DNA from: Muscardinus avellanarius
Taxonomy: Eukaryota; Chordata; Mammalia; Rodentia; Gliridae
Reading direction: 5' to 3'
NCBI GenBank assembly: GCA_963383645.1
Contig: OY726559.1
Span: 120,675,405 to 120,739,404 of the forward strand
DNA: 64,000 bases
The position numbers were made by a program, and so were the translations under genes. This document shows, one piece after another, positions 20,301-26,346 of the stretch. Positions within the stretch are counted from its first letter, which is position 1. Each line of letters opens with the position of its first letter. The notes under the pieces are model-generated. The model had not been told where the DNA came from, ran no database searches, and worked only from the letters and a program-made list of their open reading frames with translations.

Positions 20301-22447
20301 ATGTAAAGGAGGGAATAGAAATGAGAAATTATATGATACAATGTCTTCTTGATGGTATGCGAGATGCTTCTCACAAGGCGGTTAATTATGATAAGCTTAG
20401 GAAAATCACCCAGGGTCCAAATGAAAACCCAGCAGTTTTTCTTAACCGGTTGCGAGAGGCCCTTACGCGCTATACCCGTCTAGATCCATCCTCTGAGGCA
20501 GGCTCGATCATATTGGCCACCCATTTTATTGGGCAAGTGGCTCCTGATATAAGAAAAAAAGCTAAAAAAAGCTGAGGATGGCCCGCAGACTCCTGTTCGA
20601 GATTTGATGAACATGGCATTTAAAGTCTTTAACTCCAGAGAGGAACAGGCCGAAGTGGAGCGTACTCTCCATCTTCGTCAGATGGCGGACTTACAGTCCC
20701 AAGCCCTGATAGCAGCCCTGAGGCCGGAGGAGGAAGGACAGCTTTCCAGGTGGCAAGCACCACCCAGGAGAGGACGACAGTAAAGACAACCACCTCCAGG
20801 AGCCTGTTTCAGGTGTGGAGTATATGGCCATTGGAAAGGCAAATGTCCTTTAAAAAGCGGTGGACCTCAGGTACCTCACTACAGGGGGTCTACCCTTCTG
20901 GACAAGGACCCGCTGCTGGCCCTATTTGGTCTGACCAAGGACTGACAGCTCATGGGATCCCTCGTCCTCCTTCCTCCATCTTCCTTGCTGGCCCAGGGTA
21001 ACTGCAGGTACAGGGTAAGCCAGTTTCCTCTTTGGTGGCCTGCTCAATCTTTCAGGTCTTAGTCTCCTTCTCAAATCTCGGTTCAGGGTGATGACGGCAG
21101 GGACAAATTCTCTTGCACGGTGTTGGGACCCACTAAACTTTGTTTCTCTCGACATAACTCTCTTTAATGTTTATATTTTAGCAGGTCCACTTGTTTACAT
21201 ACTATGGTGCTCTCCCTCCTCGGATGCCAAATTGCCTAAGTATTAAACTTCTAAAATGGGTAACTGATGCTCCTAATGCAGTAACAGGTGTTTGACCAGA
21301 CAAATCCATACTCACTCAATGATGAAAAGAGTGGTGTGGGGTCTTCTTCGGGAGTTGCTGCTATTAATAACTCTGGTCTAATGAAAAACTGCTAAAGGGG
21401 CGGTAGACATTCTCCTCAGGAAAATGTTGCTATTTAAGTAAGTAGATCTAGTGACTGCCTTGCGTCTAAAAGGGCTTCTGCCCAGCCTGGGTTCCGCTCA
21501 CACAATTTTCTTTTTCTTTAATAGCACCTTGCCTGTTAGTCTCCTCAAAGCAAACCAGTCACCGAGCTCTCCAGGGTAACCTCCAACTCTCGCTGCAACC
21601 ACAGCCACCTGCTCCTGGTTCCCTCCCGGAATCACAGAGCTCCACCTCCTAGCTTCTGGCCCTGCCCCCTGCGGGCCAGGGGCGACTCAATCCTTACACT
21701 ACTTAGTGAGGCCCTCCACGACTTAGTGAGACAGTGCTTCAAAATAAAGAATAAAAAAATAGAATAGAGCTGGGGGTGTAGCTCAGAGGTAGAATGCTCC
21801 TGGATTCAATCATCAGTACTAAAGATTAACTGATTAATTAATTCTCTCCCAGGAAGCAAAGATAGAGGCTGCCTCATGGATATTAAAGGCCACCCTTTCA
21901 GAAGAGTAGTTTGGGGCCAGCCCCATTTCTGAGGAAGATCTGCAATCCCAGCCCTTCATTGATTCAGAAATGGTTTTTGCTTCTACTCCCCAAATTAAAC
22001 TCCTGTAGGGCCTTTATTAAAGCGCTCTCCTCTAATTTCTAACCCTCAGTAGAGCCATAGAGAAGGTATTATTGCTCCTGCTTTATAAATAAACACACTG
22101 AGGCACAGAGTCATTAAATGTGTCTCTAAAATTGACAAAGACGGTGGGATCTGGAGCCTGGACCCCAAAACTTACTGTGCGTAAGAGCTGCGAGGTCCAA
22201 ATGACCAGGCTCTGGGGCTCGCCCTGCAGGGCAGCCTGCACTCTAACAGAGGGAACGTCTTTTACCCTTTGGTGTGGGTCTGTCTCTTCCCCACCAGAAA
22301 AAAAGCATGGGGCCCCTCCCTCCCCCTCCCTCCCCTCCCTCCCCAGGAGGCCCGACTCTCCCCGAGGCGTCTGTCCTCACCAGCAGGCTGGAAGTCCACG
22401 ATGGTAAGCAGGACGGCCAGCGCACAGCAGCCTCTGCCTAGCGCCAT
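3785..22447 (-). CDS. CD160: CD160 gene, all coding exons (frame broken in the Ig exon)
   Basis: CD160 is a small Ig-superfamily receptor of NK and T cells that binds HVEM and MHC class I and is normally held in the membrane by a GPI anchor. Four coding exons are visible: 22447-22381, 14753-14429, 5193-5056 and 3792-3785. Their order, phases (all phase 1) and lengths match the mammalian gene; with the Ig exon at its expected 327 bp the product would be about 179 aa, close to human (181). Hallmarks seen: GRGCCAL signal peptide, [50 protein letters not shown]. The Ig exon is 325 bp, so the frame is lost. Intron 1 carries an antisense retrovirus and many SINEs; intron 2 carries an L1. Identity is near certain; whether it is functional is open. 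Confidence 0.9.
4073..4158 (-). mobile_element. SINE B1-half fragment
   Basis: Only ttgctgaggctgg-like through tgtgccactgcaccc remains. Confidence 0.7.
4182..4384 (+). mobile_element. SINE type A
   Basis: Complete, with tail ataaataaat. Confidence 0.85.
5012..5055 (-). CDS. CD160: CD160 read-through extension (alternative isoform, truncated)
   Basis: Read-through of the 5055 donor adds [14 protein letters not shown] and then TGA. The human transmembrane isoform starts its extra tail with a similar GMS-R-STPSNE segment but continues through a cytoplasmic region. Here it stops after about 14 residues, so a signalling tail would be missing. The comparison rests on remembered human sequence. 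Confidence 0.45.
5056..5193 (-). CDS. CD160: CD160 stalk and GPI-signal exon
   Basis: Acceptor ttgaaccag|AGACAG, then [11 protein letters not shown], a serine-rich stalk and [14 protein letters not shown], the hydrophobic C-terminal segment that serves as GPI-attachment signal in the family. The 138-bp length keeps phase 1 at both ends, and the spacing from KQ to KVW equals that of human. It ends at GAAG|GTATGT (donor 5055-5050). An eight-A run in the coding strand (KQKKH) is a slippage-prone spot but is in frame here. If the donor is not used, reading continues as [14 protein letters not shown] and stops at 5014-5012; human CD160 has a longer, transmembrane isoform that begins with a similar extension. 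Confidence 0.9.
5502..5735 (+). mobile_element. SINE type A with internal duplication
   Basis: A 21-bp unit (cagctactacttaggccctt plus t) is repeated in tandem at about 5579-5620. Flanks aatcacctttg and aatcatctttg look like its target duplication. Confidence 0.85.
5750..8065 (+). mobile_element. L1 LINE, 5'-truncated: ORF2 reverse-transcriptase to 3' end
   Basis: Translations give L1 ORF2 landmarks in order: [85 protein letters not shown], then [22 protein letters not shown] and, past 7600, the C-terminal region. The catalytic FADD box reads FADG and frames are broken. It ends in an A-rich tail at about 8038-8065. A type B SINE interrupts it at 6421-6624. It lies within CD160 intron 2, antisense to the gene. 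Confidence 0.9.
6421..6624 (+). mobile_element. SINE type B inserted in the L1
   Basis: Complete, with a perfect 16-bp target duplication (aaattatactatagag at 6405-6420 and 6625-6640), which fixes its ends and shows it is younger than the L1. Confidence 0.95.
8066..8270 (+). mobile_element. MIR
   Basis: Order of MIR hallmarks: ctgagtgaacctggacaaat, tcagatcaataatagtacc, ggagattaaataatat, cacagtgcctggcatacagt. It directly follows the L1 tail. Confidence 0.75.
8271..8597. other. Unique stretch
   Basis: Nothing recognised. Confidence 0.5.
8598..8650. repeat. (TG)n microsatellite
   Basis: Uninterrupted run of about 26 units at the tail of a minus-strand SINE. Confidence 0.95.
8651..8941 (-). 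mobile_element. SINE tRNA-half fragment plus a type B SINE, minus
   Basis: 8651-8700 is an isolated tRNA half ending in a gt/g tract; 8740-8941 is a full type B copy. Confidence 0.8.
8969..9245 (-). mobile_element. SINE tRNA half (8969-9020) and type A SINE (9046-9245), minus
   Basis: Separated by a long T run (9025-9046) that is the younger copy's poly(A) tail. Confidence 0.8.
9255..9673 (-). mobile_element. Three successive SINE B1 halves, minus (9255-9394; 9410-9534; 9541-9673)
   Basis: Each has lost its tRNA half; one may be the displaced remainder of the 8969 copy. The last is the most diverged. Confidence 0.75.
9763..10201 (-). mobile_element. SINE type A (9763-9961) and type B (9998-10201), minus
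   Basis: Both full length. They close a run of same-strand copies that begins at 8651. Confidence 0.85.
10366..10557 (+). mobile_element. SINE type A, diverged
   Basis: The tail is (tac)n. Confidence 0.8.
10558..11157. other. Unique stretch
   Basis: No exon or repeat recognised; purine-rich around 10840-11000. Confidence 0.5.
11158..11232 (-). mobile_element. ID-type SINE, diverged
   Basis: The minus strand reads as an ID element with the anticodon-arm segment (cacttgcctagtatgtgtga); the promoter boxes are decayed. Confidence 0.65.
11282..11713 (-). mobile_element. Old SINE split by a type C SINE (11383-11567)
   Basis: 11282-11342 (tRNA half) and 11570-11713 (B1 half) belong together. The type C copy between them has 'ggttcctggaagcccttc' and agccagcgcacgcggctggc. 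Confidence 0.85.
11714..11975. other. Unique stretch
   Basis: Nothing recognised. Confidence 0.5.
11976..12408 (-). mobile_element. SINE split by a younger SINE (12116-12328)
   Basis: 11976-12096 and 12329-12408 are the outer copy. The inner type A copy has a long poly(T) leader at 12097-12118. Confidence 0.8.
12690..13010 (+). mobile_element. Two SINEs (12690-12808 partial; 12809-13010)
   Basis: Both diverged; the second runs into an (AC)n tail. Confidence 0.75.
13005..13058. repeat. (AC)n microsatellite
   Basis: Tail-derived, about 27 units. Confidence 0.95.
13087..13326 (+). mobile_element. SINE type A with (AC)n(GCAC)n tail
   Basis: Microsatellite at 13275-13326 changes from AC to GCAC units. 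Confidence 0.85.
13398..13830 (+). mobile_element. SINE split by a younger SINE (13531-13758)
   Basis: The outer copy is 13398-13530 plus the tRNA half at 13759-13830 with (aaac)n tail. Confidence 0.8.
13845..14074 (+). mobile_element. SINE, diverged
   Basis: Full length with an A/G-rich tail, just upstream of the MIR beside the CD160 Ig exon. Confidence 0.85.
14080..14215 (+). mobile_element. MIR fragment
   Basis: gagtcaggcggcctaaattc, ctgtgattcagtctcctaat and aaaatgggatccctacttca match the MIR core in order. It is adjacent to the CD160 Ig exon. Confidence 0.6.
14429..14753 (-). CDS. CD160: CD160 Ig V-like domain exon, carrying a 2-bp deletion
   Basis: It begins after a consensus acceptor (cattgcag|GAAGC) and ends at the donor ACAA|GTGAGT (14428-14423). 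It encodes the extracellular Ig fold: SSASQEG, the first Ig cysteine in [24 protein letters not shown] and QLRLKRDPG. Between 14504 and 14507 the frame slips: the upstream frame reads [11 protein letters not shown], while the family sequence TYQCCARS, holding the second Ig cysteine, follows in another frame and runs to FSVLVT. The exon is 325 bp where phase 1 to phase 1 needs 324 or 327; alignment to the human protein favours loss of 2 bp from the codon before TYQ. After the slip, translation would stop early in the next exon. The human cysteine that follows the signal peptide (GGCINIT) is serine here (AGSIHIT). Confidence 0.9.
14983..15146 (+). mobile_element. SINE type A, shortened
   Basis: Part of the B1 half is deleted after cccagtacgg. 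Confidence 0.8.
15170..15592 (+). mobile_element. SINE split by a younger type A SINE (15308-15516)
   Basis: The outer tRNA half resumes at 15517-15592, after which an (AC)n tail begins. Confidence 0.8.
15591..15636. repeat. (AC)n microsatellite
   Basis: About 23 units at the outer SINE tail. Confidence 0.95.
15793..15978 (+). mobile_element. SINE type C
   Basis: Hairpin region ccagccgcacacgctggc and 'aagggcttccaggaacccc'; tail of about 18 A. Confidence 0.9.
15979..16408. other. Unique stretch
   Basis: Nothing recognised; a short repeat, acacatattcagagac-like, occurs at 16078-16112. Confidence 0.5.
16409..16606 (-). mobile_element. SINE type A
   Basis: Full length; a deletion removes 'tcctgtctcagcc' in the B1 half. 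Confidence 0.8.
16719..16878 (-). mobile_element. SINE B1 half, rearranged
   Basis: Contains two copies of the terminal 'ggattacaagc' segment. Confidence 0.75.
16942..17370 (+). mobile_element. SINE type A split by a truncated type C SINE (17068-17226)
   Basis: The inner copy ends in a long A run right after 'gagaccctgttt', lacking its tRNA half. The outer copy resumes at 17235 and has an (aaat)n tail. Confidence 0.8.
17492..17578 (+). mobile_element. SINE type A, 5' part (host of the ERV)
   Basis: The B1 half up to 'cagctact', where the ERV begins; it continues at 21699. Confidence 0.9.
17579..17865 (+). repeat. 5' LTR of the ERV
   Basis: Starts TGTAAGGATTGAG and ends ATTCA. It contains a poly(A) signal (cacgaataaaggcatcc, near 17783-17799) and aligns with the solo LTR at 33784-34084: same start, same CAGGGGGC core, same gaataaaggc block, similar caatc-tca end. 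287 bp is short for the class. The next two bases (tt) before the primer-binding site fit gammaretroviral spacing. Confidence 0.85.
17868..17885 (+). other. Candidate retroviral primer-binding site
   Basis: tggtgctgacccgtgtcg begins 2 bp after the LTR. It starts TGGTGC and keeps tracts found in primer sites for tRNA-Phe or tRNA-His, with small gaps against both. The tRNA cannot be assigned firmly. Confidence 0.4.
17886..19455 (+). other. Long GC-rich ERV leader with internal repeats
   Basis: About 1.57 kb between primer site and gag, far longer than the usual few hundred bases. 17900-18930 is extremely GC- and CpG-rich. Imperfect direct repeats: 17968-18008 and 18051-18091 (cggacttatgggacctgg / cagacttatgggacttgg); 18221-18262 and 18311-18352 (around atgggcgcccgcg); 18566-18602 and 18771-18798 (ctttctctgcgcct / ccttctctgcgcct); and a roughly 55-bp pair at 19004-19095 (catctttctttaacccctc / catctttctttagcccctc). 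Many overlapping open frames exist on both strands, as expected from low stop-codon density at high GC; I do not call them genes. Confidence 0.7.
19456..20575 (+). pseudogene. gag: ERV gag: matrix and capsid (frameshifted)
   Basis: The ATG at 19456 opens a Gly-2 reading (MGGSQPS), suggesting a myristoylated matrix, followed by [14 protein letters not shown] and [10 protein letters not shown]. That frame stops at 20001. Capsid continues in another frame from about 19947: [18 protein letters not shown] and the major-homology-like segment [18 protein letters not shown] (20414-20467), then stops at 20575 because of a slip in the A-run at 20551-20570. These features are typical of class I (gamma-like) gag. 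At least two frame breaks mean no intact polyprotein. Confidence 0.8.
20566..20940 (+). pseudogene. gag: ERV gag nucleocapsid region with one zinc knuckle
   Basis: After the capsid slip a third frame reads [20 protein letters not shown], a polar linker, an in-frame TAA (near 20780) and then [14 protein letters not shown], a single CCHC zinc knuckle as in gammaretroviral nucleocapsid. It ends at a stop near 20940 after [10 protein letters not shown]. Protease would normally follow; none is seen. Confidence 0.75.
20941..21613 (+). other. Unassigned ERV interior, no pol or env recognised
   Basis: About 670 bp of moderate GC with no long open frame on either strand. It contains splice-like signals on the plus strand: CAGG|GTAAGC near 21013, a pyrimidine tract and ag near 21155-21183, and tttctttttctttaatag at 21507-21526. 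It could be decayed 3' viral sequence, captured host sequence, or sequence in inverted orientation. Confidence 0.4.
21614..21698 (-). repeat. Inverted copy of the first 85 bp of the ERV LTR
   Basis: The reverse complement matches 17579-17663 at 83 of 85 positions; the only differences I see are two adjacent bases (ct versus ca). Homology stops abruptly beyond gggaaccagg. It ends in CA directly against the ctact duplication, so it formed the right-hand end of the integrated molecule. Confidence 0.85.
21699..21828 (+). mobile_element. SINE type A, 3' part (host of the ERV)
   Basis: Resumes with the duplicated ctact and runs through the tRNA half to its end. Confidence 0.9.
22050..22160 (+). 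mobile_element. MIR or L2 fragment
   Basis: ggtattattgctcctgcttt followed by cactgaggcacagagtcatt, the usual order in MIR/L2 copies. It lies just downstream of the ERV-bearing SINE. Confidence 0.5.
22381..22447 (-). CDS. CD160: CD160 first coding exon: start codon and signal peptide
   Basis: Reads [22 protein letters not shown] plus the first base of a glycine codon, then a splice donor CTG|GTGAGG (22380-22375). It is a hydrophobic signal peptide with the family's GRGCCAL motif, two residues shorter at the N-terminus than human CD160. The exon also holds 5' UTR: a plausible acceptor (cttccag|GAGCG) puts its 5' edge at 22514. The ATG at 22447 is chosen because it is the only one that opens directly onto the GRGCCAL signal. 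Upstream noncoding exons were not identified. Confidence 0.9.
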
Positions 22448-22664
22448 CAGCGCCCACAGGTCGTTGTGCCTCGGGAACTCCAAGCGGCTTTGCTGGAGCC
22501 TTGGCCTCTCGCTCCTGGAAGCACAGGGACCCACTGGAGAAGGCCGCAGGGCCACGGGGTTGGGGGTGGGGGGCCTGGGCGCGGGAGTCCAGCTGGAGAG
22601 GAGCGTGGGGAGCGGGCCAGGACATGCTAAGGCCTGTACTTCCCACGTTACTTTCTTTTCTTTT

Positions 22665-22890
22665 CTTTTTTTTTTTTTTTTGGGTGGTACTGGGGGTGGA
22701 ACCCAGAGGCTTTCTACCTCCGGGCTATGCTCCCAGACCTTTTTATTTATTTTTTTTATTTGGAAACAGGGTCTCACTAAGTTGCTGAGAGCCTCACTAA
22801 GTAGCTGCGGCTGGCTTCGAACCCGTGCAATCCTCCTGTCTCAGCCTCCCAAGCGCGGGGATTACAAGCCTGTGCCACCACGCCCGGCTC
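22665..22890 (-). mobile_element. SINE type B
   Basis: Near-complete, flanked by cacgttactttct (22643-22655 and 22891-22903), its target duplication. It lies just upstream of CD160 exon 1. Confidence 0.95.
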
Positions 22891-23159
22891 CACGTTACTT
22901 TCTAAGATTGCTCTCCAAAGAGGTTGACGTTCTGAGGCTCACCAAGGGCTCTCCATAGCCACATCCCCTGGGCCCTGTCCCGCGCTGGACCCAGCGGTAT
23001 TCTCTGTTTGTTCTTCTGAGATATGGAAACTGAGATCGCGCTGTTGTTTTCTCTGCACTTCCATGAGGAGTGAGGTTGACGATCTTTTCGTCCTAGTATT
23101 TTTTCTTCTGTGACACGCATGTTCTTATTCTTTGTATTTCAAAACAAAATCAACTTTTA

Positions 23160-23163
<4 letters not shown>

Positions 23164-23250
<87 letters not shown>
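23164..23250. repeat. (TC)n(TG)n compound microsatellite
   Basis: About 50 bp of TC then about 36 bp of TG, at the tail of the following minus SINE. Confidence 0.95.
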
Positions 23251-23254
<4 letters not shown>

Positions 23255-23407
23255 GTGGTACTGGGGTTCCTGGAAGCCCTCCTACCTCCTGGCTACACTC
23301 CCAGACCTATTTTTATACTTTATTTGGAAACAGGATCTCTTAAACCAGTGCAGCTGGCTTGGGGATTACAAGCTGGGGATTACAAGCGTGCGCCGCCACG
23401 CCCGGCA
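23251..23407 (-). mobile_element. SINE type C, internally deleted
   Basis: 'ggttcctggaagccctcc' tRNA half; the B1 half has a deletion and a duplicated ggggattacaagc. Confidence 0.85.
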
Positions 23408-23466
23408 GAAGCTTTCTCTATATTAGAGATAGTAATTTAGCTGCTGCTTTTAAGAAGTTTGTTTTA

Positions 23467-23640
23467 GCCAGTCGAACGCTTGTAATCCCAGTCCTTGGGA
23501 GGCTGAGATAGGAGGATGGCAGGTTTGCGGCCAGCCTCAGCTACTTACTGAGGCCCTGTTTCAAAATAAGGAATAAAAATAAAATAGGGCTGGGAGTGTA
23601 GCTCAGAGGTAGAATGCCCCTGGGTTTTATCCCCCGTATA
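23467..23640 (+). mobile_element. SINE type A, shortened 5' end
   Basis: The tRNA half is intact; a compound microsatellite follows. Confidence 0.85.
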
Positions 23641-23694
23641 TATCTCTCCCTTTCTCTCTCTCTTCTCTTCTCTTCTCTTCTCTTCTCTTCTCTT

Positions 23695-23767
<73 letters not shown>
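23641..23767. repeat. (TTCTC)n(TC)n(AC)n compound microsatellite
   Basis: Pentamer block 23660-23700, TC block to about 23738, AC block to 23767, in the SINE tail. Confidence 0.95.
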
Positions 23768-23769
<2 letters not shown>

Positions 23770-23814
23770 TAAAACAAAGCAAAATAATAAATAAAAAATA
23801 AAAATTTAAATGTT

Positions 23815-23978
23815 TAAGGTATGGTGGCACACACCTGCAATCCCCATACTTGGGAAGCTGAAACAGGAGTATCACAGGTTCAAGACCAGCCTCAGCAACT
23901 TAGTGAGGCCCTGTTTCAAAATAAAAAATAAGATAGGGCTGGGTGCTTATCTGAGAGATAGAATGTCCCAGAGCTCCA
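23815..23978 (+). mobile_element. SINE type A, diverged
   Basis: The tRNA half is degraded (gtgcttatctgagagatag). Confidence 0.75.
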
Positions 23979-24024
23979 TTTTATTATATCAGAAAAAATA
24001 TTATATCACAAAAAATAAAATAAA

Positions 24025-24330
24025 AAGTCCATTTTAATTGACACATAATTGTGCATATTTATGGGTGTGATATCAGTTGAAGATATGTATAAATGAATAA
24101 TCAAATCAAAGTAATTAGCATTTCCAACTCCTTAATCATTTCTTTGTGGTGAGGACCTTCAAACGTTTTTCTCCTGGTTCTTTATACAATATTAATCAGT
24201 AGTTATAAATTACAATCACCCTGCTCTGCTAGAACTTCCTCCTCCTGAGAGTTTTAGCTCTCCTTACCGAGCCTCCCTCCCCCCTTCCTCGCCTTTAGTG
24301 ACCACTATTTTACTTTATTTTGTGGAATAA
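24025..24330. mobile_element. Probable old L1-derived fragment
   Basis: The run acacataattgtgcatattt, gatcaaatcaaagtaattag-like text and ttaatcatttctttgtggtg resemble a common mammalian L1M segment (…tatcatttctttgtgttgggaacattc…). Diverged; family and exact ends uncertain. Confidence 0.5.
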
Positions 24331-24456
24331 ACTTAAAATTTTTTTTGTCTCAACCTTTGTTTATGATACTTTTTTCCATAAGAAAAATTTACATTTGTAT
24401 GTAGTGTTAAATACAACAAATCTTGTCTAGATTTCCAGTATTAAGAAAGTTTCCTA

Positions 24457-24671
24457 GCTGTTGTGGTGGCGCACACTTGTAATCCTAGTACTTGGGAGGC
24501 TGAGACAGGAGGATCGCAGGTTTGCGACCAGCCTCATCAATTTGTAAGGCCCTTCCCAACTTAGTGAAACCCTGTTTTAAAATAAAGAATAAAAGCTTCT
24601 CAGCCTTTTGGCTAAGATCAAGTGTAAAATAAAGAATAAAAAATAGGGCTGGGGGTGTGGCTTGGAGGTAC
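24457..24671 (+). mobile_element. SINE type A carrying the U2 insertion
   Basis: The linker is interrupted at 24595-24641; the 3' end is lost at the junction with the next fragment. Confidence 0.85.
24595..24625 (+). pseudogene. U2 snRNA 5' fragment, retroinserted into a SINE
   Basis: gcttctcagccttttggcta then agatcaagtgt equals U2 snRNA from about nucleotide 4 to 34, with one change (C-A-G for C-G-G). It is flanked by a perfect 16-bp direct repeat, aaataaagaataaaa with a leading a, at 24579-24594 and 24626-24641, which is the linker of the host SINE duplicated on insertion. Confidence 0.9.
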
Positions 24672-24840
24672 AAGTGATCCTCCTGTCTCAGCCTCCCAAG
24701 TACTGGATTACAAGCATGCGCCACCACACCCTGCCTATTTTATTTTTTTATTTTGAAACAGGGTCTCACTGAGTTGCTGAGCCTACAATCCTCCTCTCAG
24801 TCTCCCAAGTACTGGATACAGTTCTGTGCTACCATGCCAA
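24672..24840 (-). mobile_element. Two SINE B1-half fragments, minus (24672-24736; 24740-24840)
   Basis: The first joins head-on to the preceding plus copy, probably by deletion between oppositely oriented SINEs. Confidence 0.7.
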
Positions 24841-24854
24841 CTCATTTTTTATCT

Positions 24855-25270
24855 TTTTTATGCTAAATTTTTTAGTGTACCTTTTCTATCTTTAGGTATG
24901 TTTATTTTATTTTATCTATTTTATTTTATTTTTTGCAGTACTGGGGGTGGAACCCAAAGGCATTCTACCTGTGAGCTACACTCCCAGCCCTATTTTTTTA
25001 TTCTTTATTTTTAAGCAGGGTGGAGGGCCTCACTAAGTAGCTGAGGCTGGCTGCAAACCAGGATCCTCCTGTCTCAGCCTCCCAAATACTGGGATTACAA
25101 GCGTGTGCCACCACGCTCTGCTTTAGGTATTTGCCTATAGTATTCAGTACAGAATGTGTTGTGGGTTTATAGTCTCGGAAGTAAAACACTGTACCAGATA
25201 GCCTAGGTATGTAGTAGGCTATGCCATCTACGTTTGTACAACTCTGCTTAATGATTGTACAATCATAAAA
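24855..25270 (+). mobile_element. Ancient interspersed repeat split by a SINE (family not assigned)
   Basis: 24855-24900 (tagtgtaccttttctatc) and 25125-25270 (tattcagtacag, agcctaggtatgtagtaggc, ccatctacgtttgt) together follow a widespread mammalian repeat that I recognise but cannot name. The SINE at 24915-25122 separates the halves and leaves ctttaggtat on both sides. Confidence 0.5.
24915..25122 (-). mobile_element. SINE type A
   Basis: Inserted in the ancient repeat at 24855-25270 with ctttaggtat duplicated. Confidence 0.85.
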
Positions 25271-25358
25271 ATCACAAATCTTGAGGCAAAATTACTATTA
25301 TTCATACATGATATAACTCACATTTGGAAAACACAAAGAAACTAAAAAATTACTAGAA

Positions 25359-25475
25359 CAGCTAGGCATGGTGGCACATGCCTATAATCTTAGTATTTGG
25401 GAGGCTGAGACAGGAGGATCACAGGCTAGAGGCTTGCCTCAGCAGCTTTGTGAAATCCTGTTTCAAAAAAAAAAA
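25359..25475 (+). mobile_element. SINE B1 half
   Basis: Ends in an A run; no tRNA half. Confidence 0.75.
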
Positions 25476-25477
25476 GA

Positions 25478-25566
25478 GGCCAGGTGTGGTGACACAGACC
25501 TGTAATCCCAGTACTTGGAAGGCTGAGACAGGGGGATCAAGGACAGCCTCAGAAAACTAGAGACCT
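25478..25566 (+). mobile_element. SINE fragment, host of a type C copy
   Basis: Continues after 25762 with the duplicated agaaaactagagacct and an A run to about 25797. Confidence 0.75.
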
Positions 25567-25762
25567 ACGCTGGGCGTGGTGGCGCACGCCTGTAATCCCC
25601 GCGCTTGGGAGGCGGAGACAGGAGGATCGCGCAGGTTCGAAGTCAGCCGCGCTGGCTTAAGAGACCCTGTTTCCAAATAAAAATATAAAAAATAGGTCTG
25701 GGAGTGTAGCCCAGAGGTAGAAGGGCTTCCAGGAACCCCAGTACCACCAAAAAAAAAAAAAA
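25567..25762 (+). mobile_element. SINE type C with perfect target duplication
   Basis: 16-bp duplication agaaaactagagacct at 25551-25566 and 25763-25778. Retained CpGs and an intact A tail suggest a young copy. Confidence 0.95.
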
Positions 25763-25797
25763 AGAAAACTAGAGACCTTGTTCTGAAAAAAAAATGG

Positions 25798-26103
25798 GAC
25801 AAATAATAAATTAATGTATATAAAACAAATAAAATTTAGCTGAGATTAAAAAGCATAGCTACTAGAGCTGGACAGTGTCCAAGTCCTATAATAATATTAA
25901 GTATTATTCATACTTAATAATTGTGTGCAACAGGCAAGCTTCTTAGTTTCCTGGAACAGATCCTGTGCTTAGCCCTTGATAAATGGACACATCTAACAAA
26001 CTCCGCACATCTAAGATAAGCCAGGCGCCAGGGCCACACAGAGACCACTGAGACAGCAGAGGAGCACATGTGGATTTTCCTGGTTAAATGCAGTCCCTAA
26101 AAC
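25798..26103. other. Unique stretch
   Basis: Nothing recognised. Confidence 0.5.
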
Positions 26104-26345
26104 AGGCGTGGTGGTGAAAGCCTGTAATCCCAGTACTTGGAAAGCTGAGACAAGAGGATCACAGGTTTGAAACTAGCTTCAGCAACTTAGTGAAGCTCTC
26201 AAAAACCCTGAAAGACTCTGTTTCCAAATAAGAAATAAAATCAGGCTGGGGGTAAATCTTGGAGGTAGAATGCCTCTGGGCTCAATTCCAGTACCATAAA
26301 AATAAATAAATAAATAGATAAACAAGTAAATAAATAAATAAATAG
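26104..26345 (+). mobile_element. SINE, diverged
   Basis: Full length with (aaat)n tail abutting the L1 5' UTR. Confidence 0.8.
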
Positions 26346-26346
26346 A

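Larger units (their letters stand above)
17579..21698 (+). mobile_element. Gammaretrovirus-like endogenous retrovirus with inverted terminal LTR sequence
   Basis: A 4120-bp insertion splits a SINE cleanly. Both sides carry the 5-bp target duplication ctact (17574-17578 and 21699-21703), and the ends are TG and CA as expected for integrase. Order: LTR, degraded primer-binding site, GC-rich leader, gag (matrix, capsid, nucleocapsid), about 600 bp of unassigned sequence, then an inverted 85-bp LTR end. Gag has frameshifts and an in-frame stop, and no protease, polymerase or envelope was recognised, so the copy cannot be autonomous. It lies antisense in CD160 intron 1. Well-kept CpGs and an 83/85 match between its ends suggest modest age. 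Confidence 0.85.
21829..22664. other. Unique stretch around the CD160 first coding exon
   Basis: Contains an MIR/L2 remnant (22050-22160), the exon, and GC-rich sequence to 22640 that includes the probable 5' UTR part of the exon. Confidence 0.6.

Noticed and set aside
22378..22447. Short frame as part of a larger minus-strand open frame extending upstream
   Set aside because: The upstream extension runs into SINE sequence; the CD160 signal peptide starting at 22447 explains the conserved part.
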